DNA of 64,000 nucleotides from Candidatus Liberimonas magnetica. Its GTDB lineage: Bacteria; Elusimicrobiota; Endomicrobiia; Endomicrobiales; JAFGIL01. Shown here one piece after another: positions 35,146 through 44,504 of the stretch. The notes beneath the pieces were generated by a model. The model was given only the letters and a program-made list of their open reading frames with translations. It ran no database searches and was not told the DNA's origin. The position numbers were made by a program, and so were the translations under genes. Within the stretch, counting starts at the first letter, position 1; every line of letters begins with the position of its first letter. The stretch is taken from positions 38,125 through 102,124 of the forward strand of contig JAJAPY010000010.1 in NCBI GenBank assembly GCA_020523885.1, written 5' to 3'.

Positions 35146-37764
35146 TTATACGGTTTGTGTTTTTTTAATTGTTTTTGTATCTGTTTTTTCAAACACAAGT
35201 GTTTCTTCCGTGCCTTTGCGCTCCGCATCTGCAACAACCTTGTCGCCTTCTTTAAACTCTCCTGCGATTATTTTAGTTGAAAGGGGATTTAAAATGAGTT
35301 TTTGGATAGTCCGTTTAAGAGGCCTGGCTCCGAAAGCAGGGTCATAACCTTCGCGGGCAATAACATTTCGCGCATTTTTTGTCAATTCAAGCGTTATCTT
35401 TTTTTCTAACAACCTTTTTTCAACCAGTTTCAGTTGTATATCGATTATGGCCTGGAGTTCTTCGGCCCCGAGTTTGTTAAAAATTATTATCTCATCTATG
35501 CGGTTTAAAAATTCCGGCCTGAAATGCGCATGGAGCGCTTCGTTGATCCTGTTTTTCATCTCATCGTATTTTACCGCTTCCTGTATCCAGCTGGAGCCTA
35601 TATTGGACGTCATAATAAGAACGGAATTTTTGAAATCAATAGTCCTTCCCTGGCCGTCGGTCAACCTGCCGTCGTCAAGTATCTGAAGAAGTATATTGAA
35701 AACATCGTGATGGGCTTTTTCTATCTCGTCAAAAAGAATTACGCAATAAGGCCTGCGCCTTACGGCTTCCGTAAGCTGGCCCCCCTCTTCAAAGCCGACG
35801 TACCCGGGAGGCGCGCCTATGAGCCTTGAAACAGAATGTTTTTCCATGTATTCAGACATGTCTATCCTGACCATATTCTTCTCATCATCAAAAATGAACT
35901 CAGCCAGAGCTTTTGCAAGCTCGGTTTTTCCTACACCGGTGGGCCCAAGGAATATAAAAGAGCCGATAGGTTTGTTCGGGTCTGAGAGCCCCGAACGGGA
36001 ACGCCTCAGGGCGTTTGATACGGAGTTTATAGCTCCGTCCTGGCCTATAACACGCTGGTGAAGCCTGTCTTCCATCTTAAGGAGTTTTGCCATTTCGCCT
36101 TCTAGCATTCTTGCTGTGGGGATCCCTGTCCATTTATTGACGACCTCAGCTATATCTTCTTCGTCAACTTCTTCTTTAAGCATCCTCTGGTTTTTTTGTA
36201 ATAAGTTAAGCTTTTCGTTTTCTTTTTCTATCATTTTTTGGACCTGAGGGATCTTCCCGTACCTGATCTCTGCAACGGTGTTCAGGTCGCCGGAGCGTTC
36301 GAGTTTTTGTTCTTCCACCTTTAAATTTTCAAGTTCTTCTTTTAATTTTCTGATTTCCGATATAGTTGCCTTTTCCTTTTCCCAATGCTGTTTCATAGTA
36401 TGGGAGGTTTTCTTAAGTTCTTCAAGTTCTTTTTCCATTTTATTCAAACGCTCTTTTGAAATATTATCGCTTTCTTTCTTAACGGCTTGTTTTTCTATCT
36501 CTAACTGCATGATTTTACGTTCGACTTCATCGAGTTCGGCCGGCATTGAATCTATCTCTATCCTAAGCCGGGACGCGGCTTCATCCATAAGGTCTATAGC
36601 TTTATCCGGCAGGAACCTGTCCGTTATGTACCTGTTGCTCAAAGTGGCAGCGGCAACTAGAGCAGAATCCTTAATCCTTACCCCGTGATGTACTTCGTAG
36701 CGTTCTTTGAGCCCGCGGAGTATCGCGATAGTATCTTCAACTGACGGTTCTCCTATATATATTGTCTGAAACCTGCGTTCTAACGCCGCATCTTTTTCTA
36801 TATGCTTCCTGTATTCATCTAAAGTTGTAGCTCCTACCATCCTTAGTTCGCCGCGCGCGAGCATGGGTTTAAGCATATTTGCAGCGTCTACAGCGCCTTC
36901 TGCAGCACCGGCTCCTACTATAGTATGCAGTTCATCGATAAAAACCACGATTTTTCCTTCTGCAGTTTTAATCTCTTTTAAAACAGCTTTAAGCCTGTCT
37001 TCAAACTCGCCCCTGTATTTTGCTCCTGCCACCAATGAGCCCAGGTCAAGGGCTATAATCTTCTTATTCTTTAAAGTTTCCGGTATATCACCGGATACGA
37101 TTCTCTGTGCCAGGCCTTCTACGATGGCTGTTTTACCCGTACCGGGTTCGCCTATCAATACCGGATTGTTTTTTGTGCGGCGGGACAGGACCTGGATTGT
37201 CCTTCTTATCTCGTCATCCCTTCCTATAACAGGGTCAAGCTTTCCTTTTTTTGCAAGGTCAGTGAGGTCTCTTGAATATTTTTCAAGCGCCTGATACTTG
37301 TCTTCCGGGTTCTGGTCAGTTACGTTTTGGCTGCCGCGTACTTCTATAAGGACCTTCAAAACCTGGTCTTTGGTAATATTGTTTTTCTTTAATATTACAG
37401 CAGCGCCTGAACCTCCTTCATCTATAACACCCGTCAATAAATGTTCGGTAGAAACAAACTCATCTTTAAGCTTTTTAGCTTCTTTTTCAGCTAAAGAAAA
37501 AACTTTATTTAATGTTGCTGATGCGTAAACCTGAGCGCCTTGAACCTGCGGTCTTTTCTTTAATTCCTCTTCCAGCTGGCCCTTGACCAGGTTAAGAGAG
37601 ACCTGAAGTTTTGCAAATATCGCAGGTATTACTCCCTCTGCCTGGTTAAGCATAGACATGAGCAAATGTTCGGGGGAAAGTTCCTGGTGCTGGTACTCTG
37701 CCGCGATATTCTGCATATCTGCAACCGCTTCCTGAGCTTTTATAGTAAATTTGTTTATATTCAT
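35146..37764 (-). CDS. clpB: ATP-dependent disaggregase ClpB
   Basis: 872 residues, full length. N-terminal Clp_N repeat domain ([16 protein letters not shown] ... [12 protein letters not shown]), first AAA+ module with [13 protein letters not shown] (~203) and [18 protein letters not shown] Walker B, a coiled-coil middle domain (~410-530: [19 protein letters not shown]) that distinguishes ClpB from ClpA and ClpC, second AAA+ module with [14 protein letters not shown] (~606), and a D2-small domain ([15 protein letters not shown]). It lacks a ClpP-binding loop signature. It rescues aggregated proteins with DnaK. GAGGTG lies 5-6 nt before the ATG. It is controlled by a consensus promoter overlapped by CIRCE, as expected for an HrcA regulon gene. 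Confidence 0.96.
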   Translation of the reverse strand: MNINKFTIKAQEAVADMQNIAAEYQHQELSPEHLLMSMLNQAEGVIPAIFAKLQVSLNLVKGQLEEELKKRPQVQGAQVYASATLNKVFSLAEKEAKKLKDEFVSTEHLLTGVIDEGGSGAAVILKKNNITKDQVLKVLIEVRGSQNVTDQNPEDKYQALEKYSRDLTDLAKKGKLDPVIGRDDEIRRTIQVLSRRTKNNPVLIGEPGTGKTAIVEGLAQRIVSGDIPETLKNKKIIALDLGSLVAGAKYRGEFEDRLKAVLKEIKTAEGKIVVFIDELHTIVGAGAAEGAVDAANMLKPMLARGELRMVGATTLDEYRKHIEKDAALERRFQTIYIGEPSVEDTIAILRGLKERYEVHHGVRIKDSALVAAATLSNRYITDRFLPDKAIDLMDEAASRLRIEIDSMPAELDEVERKIMQLEIEKQAVKKESDNISKERLNKMEKELEELKKTSHTMKQHWEKEKATISEIRKLKEELENLKVEEQKLERSGDLNTVAEIRYGKIPQVQKMIEKENEKLNLLQKNQRMLKEEVDEEDIAEVVNKWTGIPTARMLEGEMAKLLKMEDRLHQRVIGQDGAINSVSNALRRSRSGLSDPNKPIGSFIFLGPTGVGKTELAKALAEFIFDDEKNMVRIDMSEYMEKHSVSRLIGAPPGYVGFEEGGQLTEAVRRRPYCVILFDEIEKAHHDVFNILLQILDDGRLTDGQGRTIDFKNSVLIMTSNIGSSWIQEAVKYDEMKNRINEALHAHFRPEFLNRIDEIIIFNKLGAEELQAIIDIQLKLVEKRLLEKKITLELTKNARNVIAREGYDPAFGARPLKRTIQKLILNPLSTKIIAGEFKEGDKVVADAERKGTEETLVFEKTDTKTIKKTQTV

Positions 37765-37787
37765 AAAAACACCTCATAAATGTTAAA

Positions 37788-37814
37788 TTAGCACTCAACA
37801 TGCAACAGTGCTAA
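37788..37814 (-). promoter_or_regulatory. CIRCE-like operator (HrcA site) upstream of clpB
   Basis: TTAGCACTC, 9-nt spacer, CAGTGCTAA; one mismatch to the CIRCE consensus. It abuts the -10 box of the clpB promoter. This predicts heat-shock control of clpB by an HrcA repressor encoded elsewhere. Confidence 0.9.
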
Positions 37815-37842
37815 TTATAGCACATAACTTAACTTTTGTCAA
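37814..37842 (-). promoter_or_regulatory. Sigma-70 promoter of clpB
   Basis: Minus strand: TTGACA (37837-37842), 17-nt spacer, TATAAT (37814-37819), exact consensus hexamers, with the same geometry relative to CIRCE as at proA. Confidence 0.85.
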
Positions 37843-38001
37843 TAATAAGTTCATAGTCCTGGGTAATGAGTTATTAGTTCAAAAATTTGCTAAAAACAGG
37901 AACAGAAGAAAAGCGAGAATGATATTGTAAAATAAATCTTTTCAGGGAGATATTTCTAACCAGGGTTGGATTAGAGGAAGTATGAAAGAAAATCTCTAGT
38001 T

Positions 38002-38724
38002 TTATGTTTTTGTCCAGTCTTCAAATTCTTTTTCCAGTTCTTTTTTCTTTTCTTCAAGGTTTTTGTCGGGTTGTATTTTAACGCCTTCTTTGGATTCTAA
38101 TATTTTAAGCCTTTGTTCCAGTTTCTCAAATTCCTGCATCATAAAGCGCATTGCTTCGGCTATCGGGTCCGGAAGTCTGCCGTGTTCGAGTTTTTCAAGG
38201 TCTTCCTGTGAAAATCCGATTCCTACGCGTGCCGGCACGCCTACCGCTGTTGCATTTGCAGGGACGTCATGAAGCACGACTGAGCCTGCCCCGACCCTTG
38301 AATTGTAGCCTATAGTTATCGCACCTAGAACTATAGCTCCTGCGCCTATAACAACGTTATTTCCTAAAGTAGGATGCCTCTTTTTTTTCTCCAAGGATGT
38401 ACCGCCGAGTACTACTCCCTGGTATAAAAGGACATCATTGCCTATTTCCGTGGTCTCGCCTATTACAACTCCCATCCCGTGGTCAATGAAAAACCTTCTC
38501 CCTATCGTAGCGCCTGGATGGATTTCTATACCGGTAAAATGCCGGTTTATATGGGATATGAGCCTTGCTATAAGGTTGAACCGTAGTTTCCAGAGGAAAT
38601 GGGCTATCCTATGTGACCAAATAGCATGAAGGCCAGGGTAGCAGATGATTACTTCTAAAAAGGATCTGGCCGCCGGATCGCGGTGAAATATAGTTCTAAT
38701 ATCTTCAATTATAATTTTTATCAT
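38002..38724 (-). CDS. cysE: Serine O-acetyltransferase
   Basis: 240 residues. N-terminal helical segment [19 protein letters not shown] and [17 protein letters not shown], then left-handed beta-helix hexapeptides ([24 protein letters not shown], with the catalytic His in [33 protein letters not shown]). The C-terminus has a longer charged coiled tail than usual ([12 protein letters not shown] ... [14 protein letters not shown]). The enzyme makes O-acetylserine from serine and acetyl-CoA for cysteine synthesis. The predicted promoter at 38732-38760 leaves only 7 nt between -10 box and ATG. Confidence 0.93.
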   Translation of the reverse strand: MIKIIIEDIRTIFHRDPAARSFLEVIICYPGLHAIWSHRIAHFLWKLRFNLIARLISHINRHFTGIEIHPGATIGRRFFIDHGMGVVIGETTEIGNDVLLYQGVVLGGTSLEKKKRHPTLGNNVVIGAGAIVLGAITIGYNSRVGAGSVVLHDVPANATAVGVPARVGIGFSQEDLEKLEHGRLPDPIAEAMRFMMQEFEKLEQRLKILESKEGVKIQPDKNLEEKKKELEKEFEDWTKT

Positions 38725-38731
38725 ATCTAGG

Positions 38732-38760
38732 ATTTTACTAATTTATTAATTATTTTTCAA
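38732..38760 (-). promoter_or_regulatory. Promoter of cysE, leaderless geometry
   Basis: Minus strand: TTGAAA (38755-38760), 17-nt spacer, TAAAAT (38732-38737), then 7 nt to the ATG at 38724. Transcription would start at or next to the start codon; no Shine-Dalgarno is present. Confidence 0.65.
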
Positions 38761-38825
38761 ATTGACACGGCGCATACATACGATTGAACGGGCTCAGTGT
38801 CTTTTGTATCGTAAAATGATTATAC

Positions 38826-40643
38826 TTAGTACTGTTTCCGAAGGTTTTGCTTTTTCAAGGTTTCAGATAGGTTTTTCCTAGCCTCTTCACATGAAGGGTC
38901 TAGGCTTATTGCTTTTTCGAAACATATTATTGCAGCTTCAGGCAGTTTTATTCTGGAGCATTGCACACCTAAATCATTCAGCAATAAAGGATCTTGAAAC
39001 ATTACTGCACCTCTGGACAATAACCAAAATGCGCTGTAATTGTCTCCTTCCATGGAAAGTATTCTTGAATATTCTCTTATAGCATCGCTTGTTGTATTGA
39101 TCAGCAGTGATTTACTAAAGAATAATTTAGCCATAGCTGGATTGTTTAATTCCTTATAACAAATACCCATCAAATACCACACATCGTCACGTTTAAATAT
39201 GGGGTTTAATCTTGAAACACTTTCAAACTCATTTAATGCAATTTTGAAATTACCATTTGTCATATTGGCAATCGCAAAATTAAAATGAGCCCTTATATTC
39301 TTTGGTGCATGATTGACGGCTTCCTGGTAGAGTGCATAACTGTCTCTAAAAACATGATTTCTTTGCAAAGTGATTACAGCAAATGCGAAAAGAATAGCTA
39401 ATCCTGTAATAGTTTTAACGAAAGTAGTCACAAATAGTTTGCGCGTATTAATAGTGTTAATTATACCTGTAATAACAATACAAAAACCTACGCATGGAAG
39501 ATATAAATACCTGTCGTTGACGGTATTAATGAGAGGTATTACGTTACTTATAGGCGCATAAGTAACAGCAAAAAAACCTAGGCCGAATCTTAAAACAAGA
39601 TTATTGGAAAACACAAATAAATAAACAGAAATTGTTATAACCGCGATTGCTGCCAGATTTATAATATTTAAAAGCGCTTTGGGAACATAGACAGAATAAT
39701 CAATAGAAAGATTGAACGGCCAAAAAAGAACTTTTAAATTGTGCATAAAAGATGATAAAATAGTATTTAAATACACAGGCATAGAAGATAAGGGCTGCAT
39801 ATTGTTTTCAATATTTGGAAAAAATGTGATACCGGGAAAGTAGGAATATCGCGGGGCCCAATAAAACAGGAAGAAACCTAACGAGATTGCAATTAATGAA
39901 ACAATAATTACCCAATCCTGAACTACAGGGTTATTACTTCGTAATATGAAGCCTATAATAATAATGAAAGGAAAAGAAAGGGCTATTTCTTTAGAATGGA
40001 GCGCTAAAATAAAACAAAAGAATATGATTGTATAAAAAATAGTTTTAGCTATATTCCCGTAGGTTTTGGAAACGGCTAAATATAATATCAGGGCATTTAA
40101 ATAAAAAAATGTTGCTAAAAGATCTCCTCTGAAAGAAGCGATGTTTACAGTTTCCGATACCACAGGGTGCAACGCAAAAGCTAGAGCTGCAAAAATACTT
40201 GATAAATACTTATGGCTGTTATTTTTTATCAGCAGATAGCATAAAACATAAACAAGTATTGAATTAAGCCCATGAAGCATTAAATTCGTTAAATGGTAAC
40301 CAAAAGGATTAAGCTGCCAGAAAAAATAATCCAGCATTAATGAAATTATAGTTAAAGGCCTTGCTCCGCATACTATTTTTACGGGATTTAAAAATTGTTT
40401 AAGGTCGAAAATTACTTTAATGTTGCCTTGCTTAGAGATGAAATCATTGTTCACAATTAAACGAAAATCATCAAGAACATAACTATTCCTTAAAACATTT
40501 ATATGGGCCAGGAGAGTTATGATAAATATAGATAAGACAATAAGCAGCTGTTTCTGATATTCAGGTAATCTGGACAAAATATGGAGATTTTTCACAATTT
40601 TATATAAAAGGTTAAATAAAGTAGGAGGCACTGAAAAACACAT
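38826..40643 (-). CDS. Multi-spanning membrane protein with C-terminal TPRs (TMTC/PMT-like)
   Basis: 605 residues from the ATG at 40643. The frame opens at a GTG at 40667. Both starts lie within a dispersed repeat (40629-40772), so the start is uncertain. Residues ~20-400 contain about ten membrane helices. The first extracytoplasmic loop has LRNSYVLDDFRLIVNN, the acidic DD motif shared by PMT/TMTC-type glycosyltransferases. Further family-like signs are FALHPVVSETVNIASFRGDLLATFFY and LPCVGFC. The last ~180 residues are TPRs (AHFNFAIANMTNGNFKIALNEF, DLGVQCSRIKLPEAAIICFEKA). Inferred: a lipid-linked sugar transferase acting on exported proteins, possibly pilins nearby. Substrate unknown. Confidence 0.72.
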   Translation of the reverse strand: MCFSVPPTLFNLLYKIVKNLHILSRLPEYQKQLLIVLSIFIITLLAHINVLRNSYVLDDFRLIVNNDFISKQGNIKVIFDLKQFLNPVKIVCGARPLTIISLMLDYFFWQLNPFGYHLTNLMLHGLNSILVYVLCYLLIKNNSHKYLSSIFAALAFALHPVVSETVNIASFRGDLLATFFYLNALILYLAVSKTYGNIAKTIFYTIIFFCFILALHSKEIALSFPFIIIIGFILRSNNPVVQDWVIIVSLIAISLGFFLFYWAPRYSYFPGITFFPNIENNMQPLSSMPVYLNTILSSFMHNLKVLFWPFNLSIDYSVYVPKALLNIINLAAIAVITISVYLFVFSNNLVLRFGLGFFAVTYAPISNVIPLINTVNDRYLYLPCVGFCIVITGIINTINTRKLFVTTFVKTITGLAILFAFAVITLQRNHVFRDSYALYQEAVNHAPKNIRAHFNFAIANMTNGNFKIALNEFESVSRLNPIFKRDDVWYLMGICYKELNNPAMAKLFFSKSLLINTTSDAIREYSRILSMEGDNYSAFWLLSRGAVMFQDPLLLNDLGVQCSRIKLPEAAIICFEKAISLDPSCEEARKNLSETLKKQNLRKQY

Positions 40644-40772
40644 TGTGCCCTTGACCTTCGATTTCACTCATGGTGTTGAGCCCTGCGACTGGGACACCCG
40701 GCTGAGCTTAGCCGAAACCCTCAAGACAGTGAGCGTAGCCGAATTGCAAAGTCGAAACATTACGGAGATTAA
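40629..40772. repeat. Dispersed repeat, copy A
   Basis: This sequence is the reverse complement of 50106-50181 over both ends: one shared block runs from the aaaacaca segment to ggtgttgag and another covers caaagtcgaaa...gagattaa. Copy A carries an extra ~65 nt in the middle, rich in (c/g)gctgagctt and gagcgtagcc words. Such ttcgac/gtcgaa elements are common small intergenic repeats in many bacteria. Confidence 0.7.
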
Positions 40773-40787
40773 CTTGTTTTGAATAAT

Positions 40788-41285
40788 TTATTTAATATTC
40801 CTTTGAACTATATGAATTATTGGCTGATCCTGAGACTGATTAACTGAAATCGTTTGGATAAATTCTTGTATTATAGACTTGCCCTTTATGAATTTATTAC
40901 GTTCATCAATGGCATTAAGGATCAGAGTTTTTAGTTCTTCTAAATTGATCGGCTTAACAAGGTAATCATGTATGCCGATTTTCATTCCTTCAACAGCAAC
41001 TTCTAAAGAATTAGAACCCGTAACCAAAAATGTTATGTAATCCTGCGAAATAGCAGCTGCTTCTTTGATAAAAGATAAACCGTTCATGTCGGGCAAATTA
41101 TAATCAACTACTAGAACATCCGCTCCGAATTGCCTTAAAATATCGAGAGCTTCCGTAGAATTTTCTGCAGTCCGAACAGTAAAACCAAAGAGTTCCAGAT
41201 AATCATAAAAAGTATCCCTGATTATTACTTCATCGTCCAAAACAAGGACAGAGACTTTGCTTTCAGGGTTATTAAGGGAGCTCAT
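40788..41285 (-). CDS. Single-domain response regulator
   Basis: 165 residues. Complete receiver domain: acidic pair in VLVLDDEVIIRDTF, phospho-acceptor Asp in VLVVDYNLPDMNG, Thr in FLVTGSN, and Lys in YLVKPINLEEL. A ~40-residue tail has no known output domain. It follows pilQ with a 53-bp gap and a strong ribosome-binding site (GAGG, 7 nt). It is probably part of the pilus operon and may steer pilus activity by protein contact, as CheY-like or PilG/PilH proteins do. Confidence 0.88.
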   Translation of the reverse strand: MSSLNNPESKVSVLVLDDEVIIRDTFYDYLELFGFTVRTAENSTEALDILRQFGADVLVVDYNLPDMNGLSFIKEAAAISQDYITFLVTGSNSLEVAVEGMKIGIHDYLVKPINLEELKTLILNAIDERNKFIKGKSIIQEFIQTISVNQSQDQPIIHIVQRNIK

Positions 41286-41338
41286 AACTTACCTCTATTT
41301 TTTAGCGTACATAAGGCATATATAAAAATGATAGGTTA

Positions 41339-42568
41339 CTATTTTACGACACTATCATGCCCAACTATAATTTTTGCGGATATAAGAATAGTTAACTCAG
41401 TCCTTACGCGTTCGGTATCATATTTCTTGAAAAGAAAGCCTATTAGAGGGATATCTCCCAATATTGGTATTTTATATTCCGTCCTTGAATTTGAATTTCT
41501 TACCATGCCGCCAATAACCGCGGTTTCACCGTTATTAAGAATAAAAGTTGTATTTGCCTTGCTTGTTGAAATCACAGGCACATTGCTTATAGATTCACCG
41601 GTTCTGAAGCTCTGTTCCGGGGTAACCATTAAAATTATCGTGCCATCTCTATTAATCTGAGGTTTTACGCGGAGCTTAATACCGACTTCTTTAAATTTTG
41701 TTGTAGCGATAGCTGACCCGGCAGTGGAAATACTTGACTCTTCGTATGGAACTTCTTCTATAATATCTATGTTTGCCTCTTGATTATTTAAAACTAAAAG
41801 TTTCGGATTAGTAAGGATTTTTGCATTAGTATCTTTTTTAACGGCGTCGATGAAACCCCTAACATTAAAATCATTGTTAAGGATTGAAACCGAAAGCTTT
41901 CCTCCAGCAGAAAGCCCCTGTGAAAGAGTCTGTTGGAATTCATACTTGGGCATAACAGAGGTATTAGAAAGGCTGGTAATTTCCGACCCTATTTGAAAAG
42001 CTGAATCCAATTTCATGTCTATAATATTTGCCTCTAATAAAACCTGCTGCGGGGGAGAGTCCAGGGATTTGATCAATATTTCCATCTTGTCGATATTGTC
42101 TGCTACATCTGTAATAATTAAACTATTAGAACGCATGTCTGAGGATATGCTGCCGTTTTTGGACAGATTTTGTTTTAAGACTCCATCAAGGTCTCTGGCC
42201 GTAGAAAAACTTAAGAAAAACACTTTAGTGACCGTAGTCATAACCGCATCACTTTTACTCTTAACAACATAGATATTCGTGTCTCCCTGCCTCACAAAAT
42301 AAAGGTTATAGGTGTCTAATAAAGCGTTCAGTGCATCGTCCGTAGTAACATTGTCTAACTTAAAAGCTATTCTTCTTTTTGCCATTTCCTGGTCTGTAAT
42401 CAGTTTATAGCCTGTTTTTTCAGTCAGTATAGTAAGCACAGTGCCAAGAGGAGTATCTGTAAAATTTAACGAAATAAGGTGTTTTTTTCCCGGTACTTCT
42501 GCACTTATGCCCACTAGAGGCAATGAAGAGCAAATCAACAATGCTATCATAAAACAATAATTTTTCAT
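41339..42568 (-). CDS. pilQ: Secretin PilQ
   Basis: 409 residues, short for a PilQ. Signal peptide (YCFMIALLICSSLPLVGIS), an STN/N0-like domain (ISLNFTDTPLGTVLTILTEKTGYKLI), one N1-type repeat (FFLSFSTARDLDGVLKQNLSKNGSISSDMRSNSLIITD), then the secretin gate (VPVISTSKANTTFILNNGETAVIGGMVRN ... KIPILGDIPLIGFLFKK, ending LTILISAKII). There is no AMIN domain, which larger PilQ proteins use to bind peptidoglycan. It forms the outer-membrane pore of the pilus. Confidence 0.9.
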   Translation of the reverse strand: MKNYCFMIALLICSSLPLVGISAEVPGKKHLISLNFTDTPLGTVLTILTEKTGYKLITDQEMAKRRIAFKLDNVTTDDALNALLDTYNLYFVRQGDTNIYVVKSKSDAVMTTVTKVFFLSFSTARDLDGVLKQNLSKNGSISSDMRSNSLIITDVADNIDKMEILIKSLDSPPQQVLLEANIIDMKLDSAFQIGSEITSLSNTSVMPKYEFQQTLSQGLSAGGKLSVSILNNDFNVRGFIDAVKKDTNAKILTNPKLLVLNNQEANIDIIEEVPYEESSISTAGSAIATTKFKEVGIKLRVKPQINRDGTIILMVTPEQSFRTGESISNVPVISTSKANTTFILNNGETAVIGGMVRNSNSRTEYKIPILGDIPLIGFLFKKYDTERVRTELTILISAKIIVGHDSVVK

Positions 42569-42590
42569 AATTACTCCTGTAATATAAATA

Positions 42591-42947
42591 TTATGAGTCT
42601 TGTATTTTAAACTTAAGGCTCAATTTTTCTCTAACGGGATAGTTACTCCTTATAAATTTCATGAACCTATTTTTTAAAAATGGCAATTTGTCTACAATAG
42701 AAAATTGCCTGGGCTCCTGAAACACTTCAATATCGTTTTTGTCAATTTTTAATATTTTTCCTGCATTGATACTATCGCCTATGCTGTAAATTTTACCAGC
42801 TATGACGACTCTCGAATTCGAAGGTTTTTTATCCCATAATATCCCGTCTATTCGAACATTAGGCTTATTGTTTTTATTTATCTTATACATGCCTAATAAA
42901 AATAATAACAAGCAAATCAGTAATACTAGCAGATAACGATTAGACAT
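42591..42947 (-). CDS. Small membrane-anchored PilP-like protein
   Basis: 118 residues. N-terminal membrane helix (YLLVLLICLLLFLLGMY), then VRIDGILWDKKPSNSRVVIAG, KIYSIGDSINAGKILKIDK, DIEVF, which matches almost position by position the C-terminal ~55 residues of the PilO-like protein next to it (IRIDGISWDRNESSSRVVIDG). The segment is a small beta-domain of the type found in PilP/GspC-like proteins, which link inner-membrane PilN-PilO to the secretin. A duplicated copy now exists as a free protein. Assignment to PilP rests on position and fold resemblance. Confidence 0.65.
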   Translation of the reverse strand: MSNRYLLVLLICLLLFLLGMYKINKNNKPNVRIDGILWDKKPSNSRVVIAGKIYSIGDSINAGKILKIDKNDIEVFQEPRQFSIVDKLPFLKNRFMKFIRSNYPVREKLSLKFKIQDS

Positions 42948-43002
42948 AAACCTTAAATAAAGACTGCCTTAAATTCCAAGCACAGCTTTGCAGAACACCT
43001 GA

Positions 43003-43917
43003 TTACTTAATAGTAAATTCTTTGGAATCCCAAAGCACTACAATGCTGTTTTTATTGATCCTTAGTATTTTTGCGTTATGAACAGTATTGCCTATGCTGT
43101 AAATATTACCGTCGATGACAACCCTTGAGCTCGATTCATTCCTATCCCAGGATATGCCGTCAATCCGGATATACGGCCTATCGGGTTTTACTTTCTTTTT
43201 TTCAGCTCTTGCGGAGAAAGGGTCTTTTTTTATTTCTATAATGTTTTTAAGTTTCTTTACTTTAATCCCGATGTTGTCTGATATAGCGGAAATCCTATCA
43301 AATATATCCATAAAATCTTCGTATGTATTGCTTGTTGCCAAAACCTCCTGTTTTTTTTCGCCGCTGTCCAGGGGAATCACTGTCATTTCGATATCTAAGG
43401 ACGGATATTTACTGCCTTTTTGTATTTTTAAACCATCAATCTTAAATGATCTTTCTAAAAGTGAAATAAAGTCAGTTAGTAGATCAAAACTGGCGCTAAA
43501 ATGCAGTGTCCAAGCGGGGTTGGTTGAAAAAGTATTTTCATTTATTTTAGTCGAGAGAGTATTTGCATTTAATTTATCTATCTTTACACGCCCTGCAGAA
43601 ATTCTCCCTAATTCATCTAATACATTTTGTTCTGTCAAGTTGTTCGGTTTTAGTTCTGTTTCATAATAGTTAATGACATCTGCTATATTATCCTTTTTTC
43701 TTTCCAGGCCTGCCGCCGAATTTTTAAAATTGCTGTATTGAGTGAACTTGCTGTTTAAGCCGGCAAGTTCCTTTTTCTGTTTTTTTATTATAGCAAACTG
43801 CGGCTTAACCATAAAAGCCAAAAAGCCTATGGTCGCTATAATAATAAATACCAGCCCTCCTATCCATTGAGCCCATTCCCTGACGCTTAGAAGGCTGCTC
43901 CCTAATTGTAACTTCAT
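43003..43917 (-). CDS. pilO: PilO-like protein fused to a PilP-like C-terminal domain
   Basis: 304 residues from the ATG at 43917, which overlaps the stop of pilN (ATGA); 43935 is an alternative start. One membrane helix (WIGGLVFIIIATIGFLAFMV), a coiled coil (IIKKQKKELAGLNSKFTQYSN), and a ferredoxin-like PilO domain (AWTLHFSASFDLLTDFISLLERSFKIDGLKIQKG). The final ~60 residues, after a charged linker, repeat the domain encoded at 42591-42947. The fusion replaces the separate PilP gene of other systems. The protein aligns the inner-membrane platform with PilQ. Confidence 0.8.
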   Translation of the reverse strand: MKLQLGSSLLSVREWAQWIGGLVFIIIATIGFLAFMVKPQFAIIKKQKKELAGLNSKFTQYSNFKNSAAGLERKKDNIADVINYYETELKPNNLTEQNVLDELGRISAGRVKIDKLNANTLSTKINENTFSTNPAWTLHFSASFDLLTDFISLLERSFKIDGLKIQKGSKYPSLDIEMTVIPLDSGEKKQEVLATSNTYEDFMDIFDRISAISDNIGIKVKKLKNIIEIKKDPFSARAEKKKVKPDRPYIRIDGISWDRNESSSRVVIDGNIYSIGNTVHNAKILRINKNSIVVLWDSKEFTIK

Positions 43918-44504
43918 GGTGTAACCCCGGTACAAGGAATAGCTATCTCAAATAACTCAACTTCAGAGCTGTTATTTTCTGATCTTACGCGTTCTTGGTT
44001 TTCAAGTTTTGCCGCTTGTGCAAAAAACTCGTCTTTTTTAAACGCAGACATTAGCCCATCGACAAGCTTAAGTGCATTTGTCTCTTGCGGGGCAGATAAT
44101 ATACGGAGGCGCATATTCTCGCTGTCTTTTGCCCAGCTTAATGTATCTAAAGCTATCCCTTCCGGTAATAAAACAGAGAGTTGTCTTAATCTAAAGGACC
44201 AGATAGTCCTCTTTTGCATCAATTTTCCTATCATTAACAAGGAGTTGTTATAGCCTGTCCATTCTTTTTCCAGCTGAAAAATATTGAGGCTTGTTTTATA
44301 GTTGACGATATTCTGTTTTGTCGCGGCAATAGTCTTAATGTTATTCTTTATCCTGGCATTATTAAAAAAATATAAACCTGCACATAAAGCAAAAACACCA
44401 AAGCAAACCCCGTATATTATTATGAATTTGTTAAAATAGGTTTTCTTAAGTTTTTGTTTTTCTAATCTGTCTTTTATTAAATTTAGTTCAAATAGTTTTT
44501 CCAT
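43914..44504 (-). CDS. pilN: PilN-like protein
   Basis: 196 residues. A cytoplasmic N-terminal stretch (FELNLIKDRLEKQKLKKTYFN) that resembles the PilN motif INLLP-type that docks to PilM, one membrane helix (FIIIYGVCFGVFALCAGLYFF), a coiled coil, and a periplasmic domain (IWSFRLRQLSVLLPEGIALDTLSW). It overlaps pilM by 17 bp and pilO by 4 bp. It acts with PilM and PilO in the assembly platform. Confidence 0.83.
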   Translation of the reverse strand: MEKLFELNLIKDRLEKQKLKKTYFNKFIIIYGVCFGVFALCAGLYFFNNARIKNNIKTIAATKQNIVNYKTSLNIFQLEKEWTGYNNSLLMIGKLMQKRTIWSFRLRQLSVLLPEGIALDTLSWAKDSENMRLRILSAPQETNALKLVDGLMSAFKKDEFFAQAAKLENQERVRSENNSSEVELFEIAIPCTGVTP

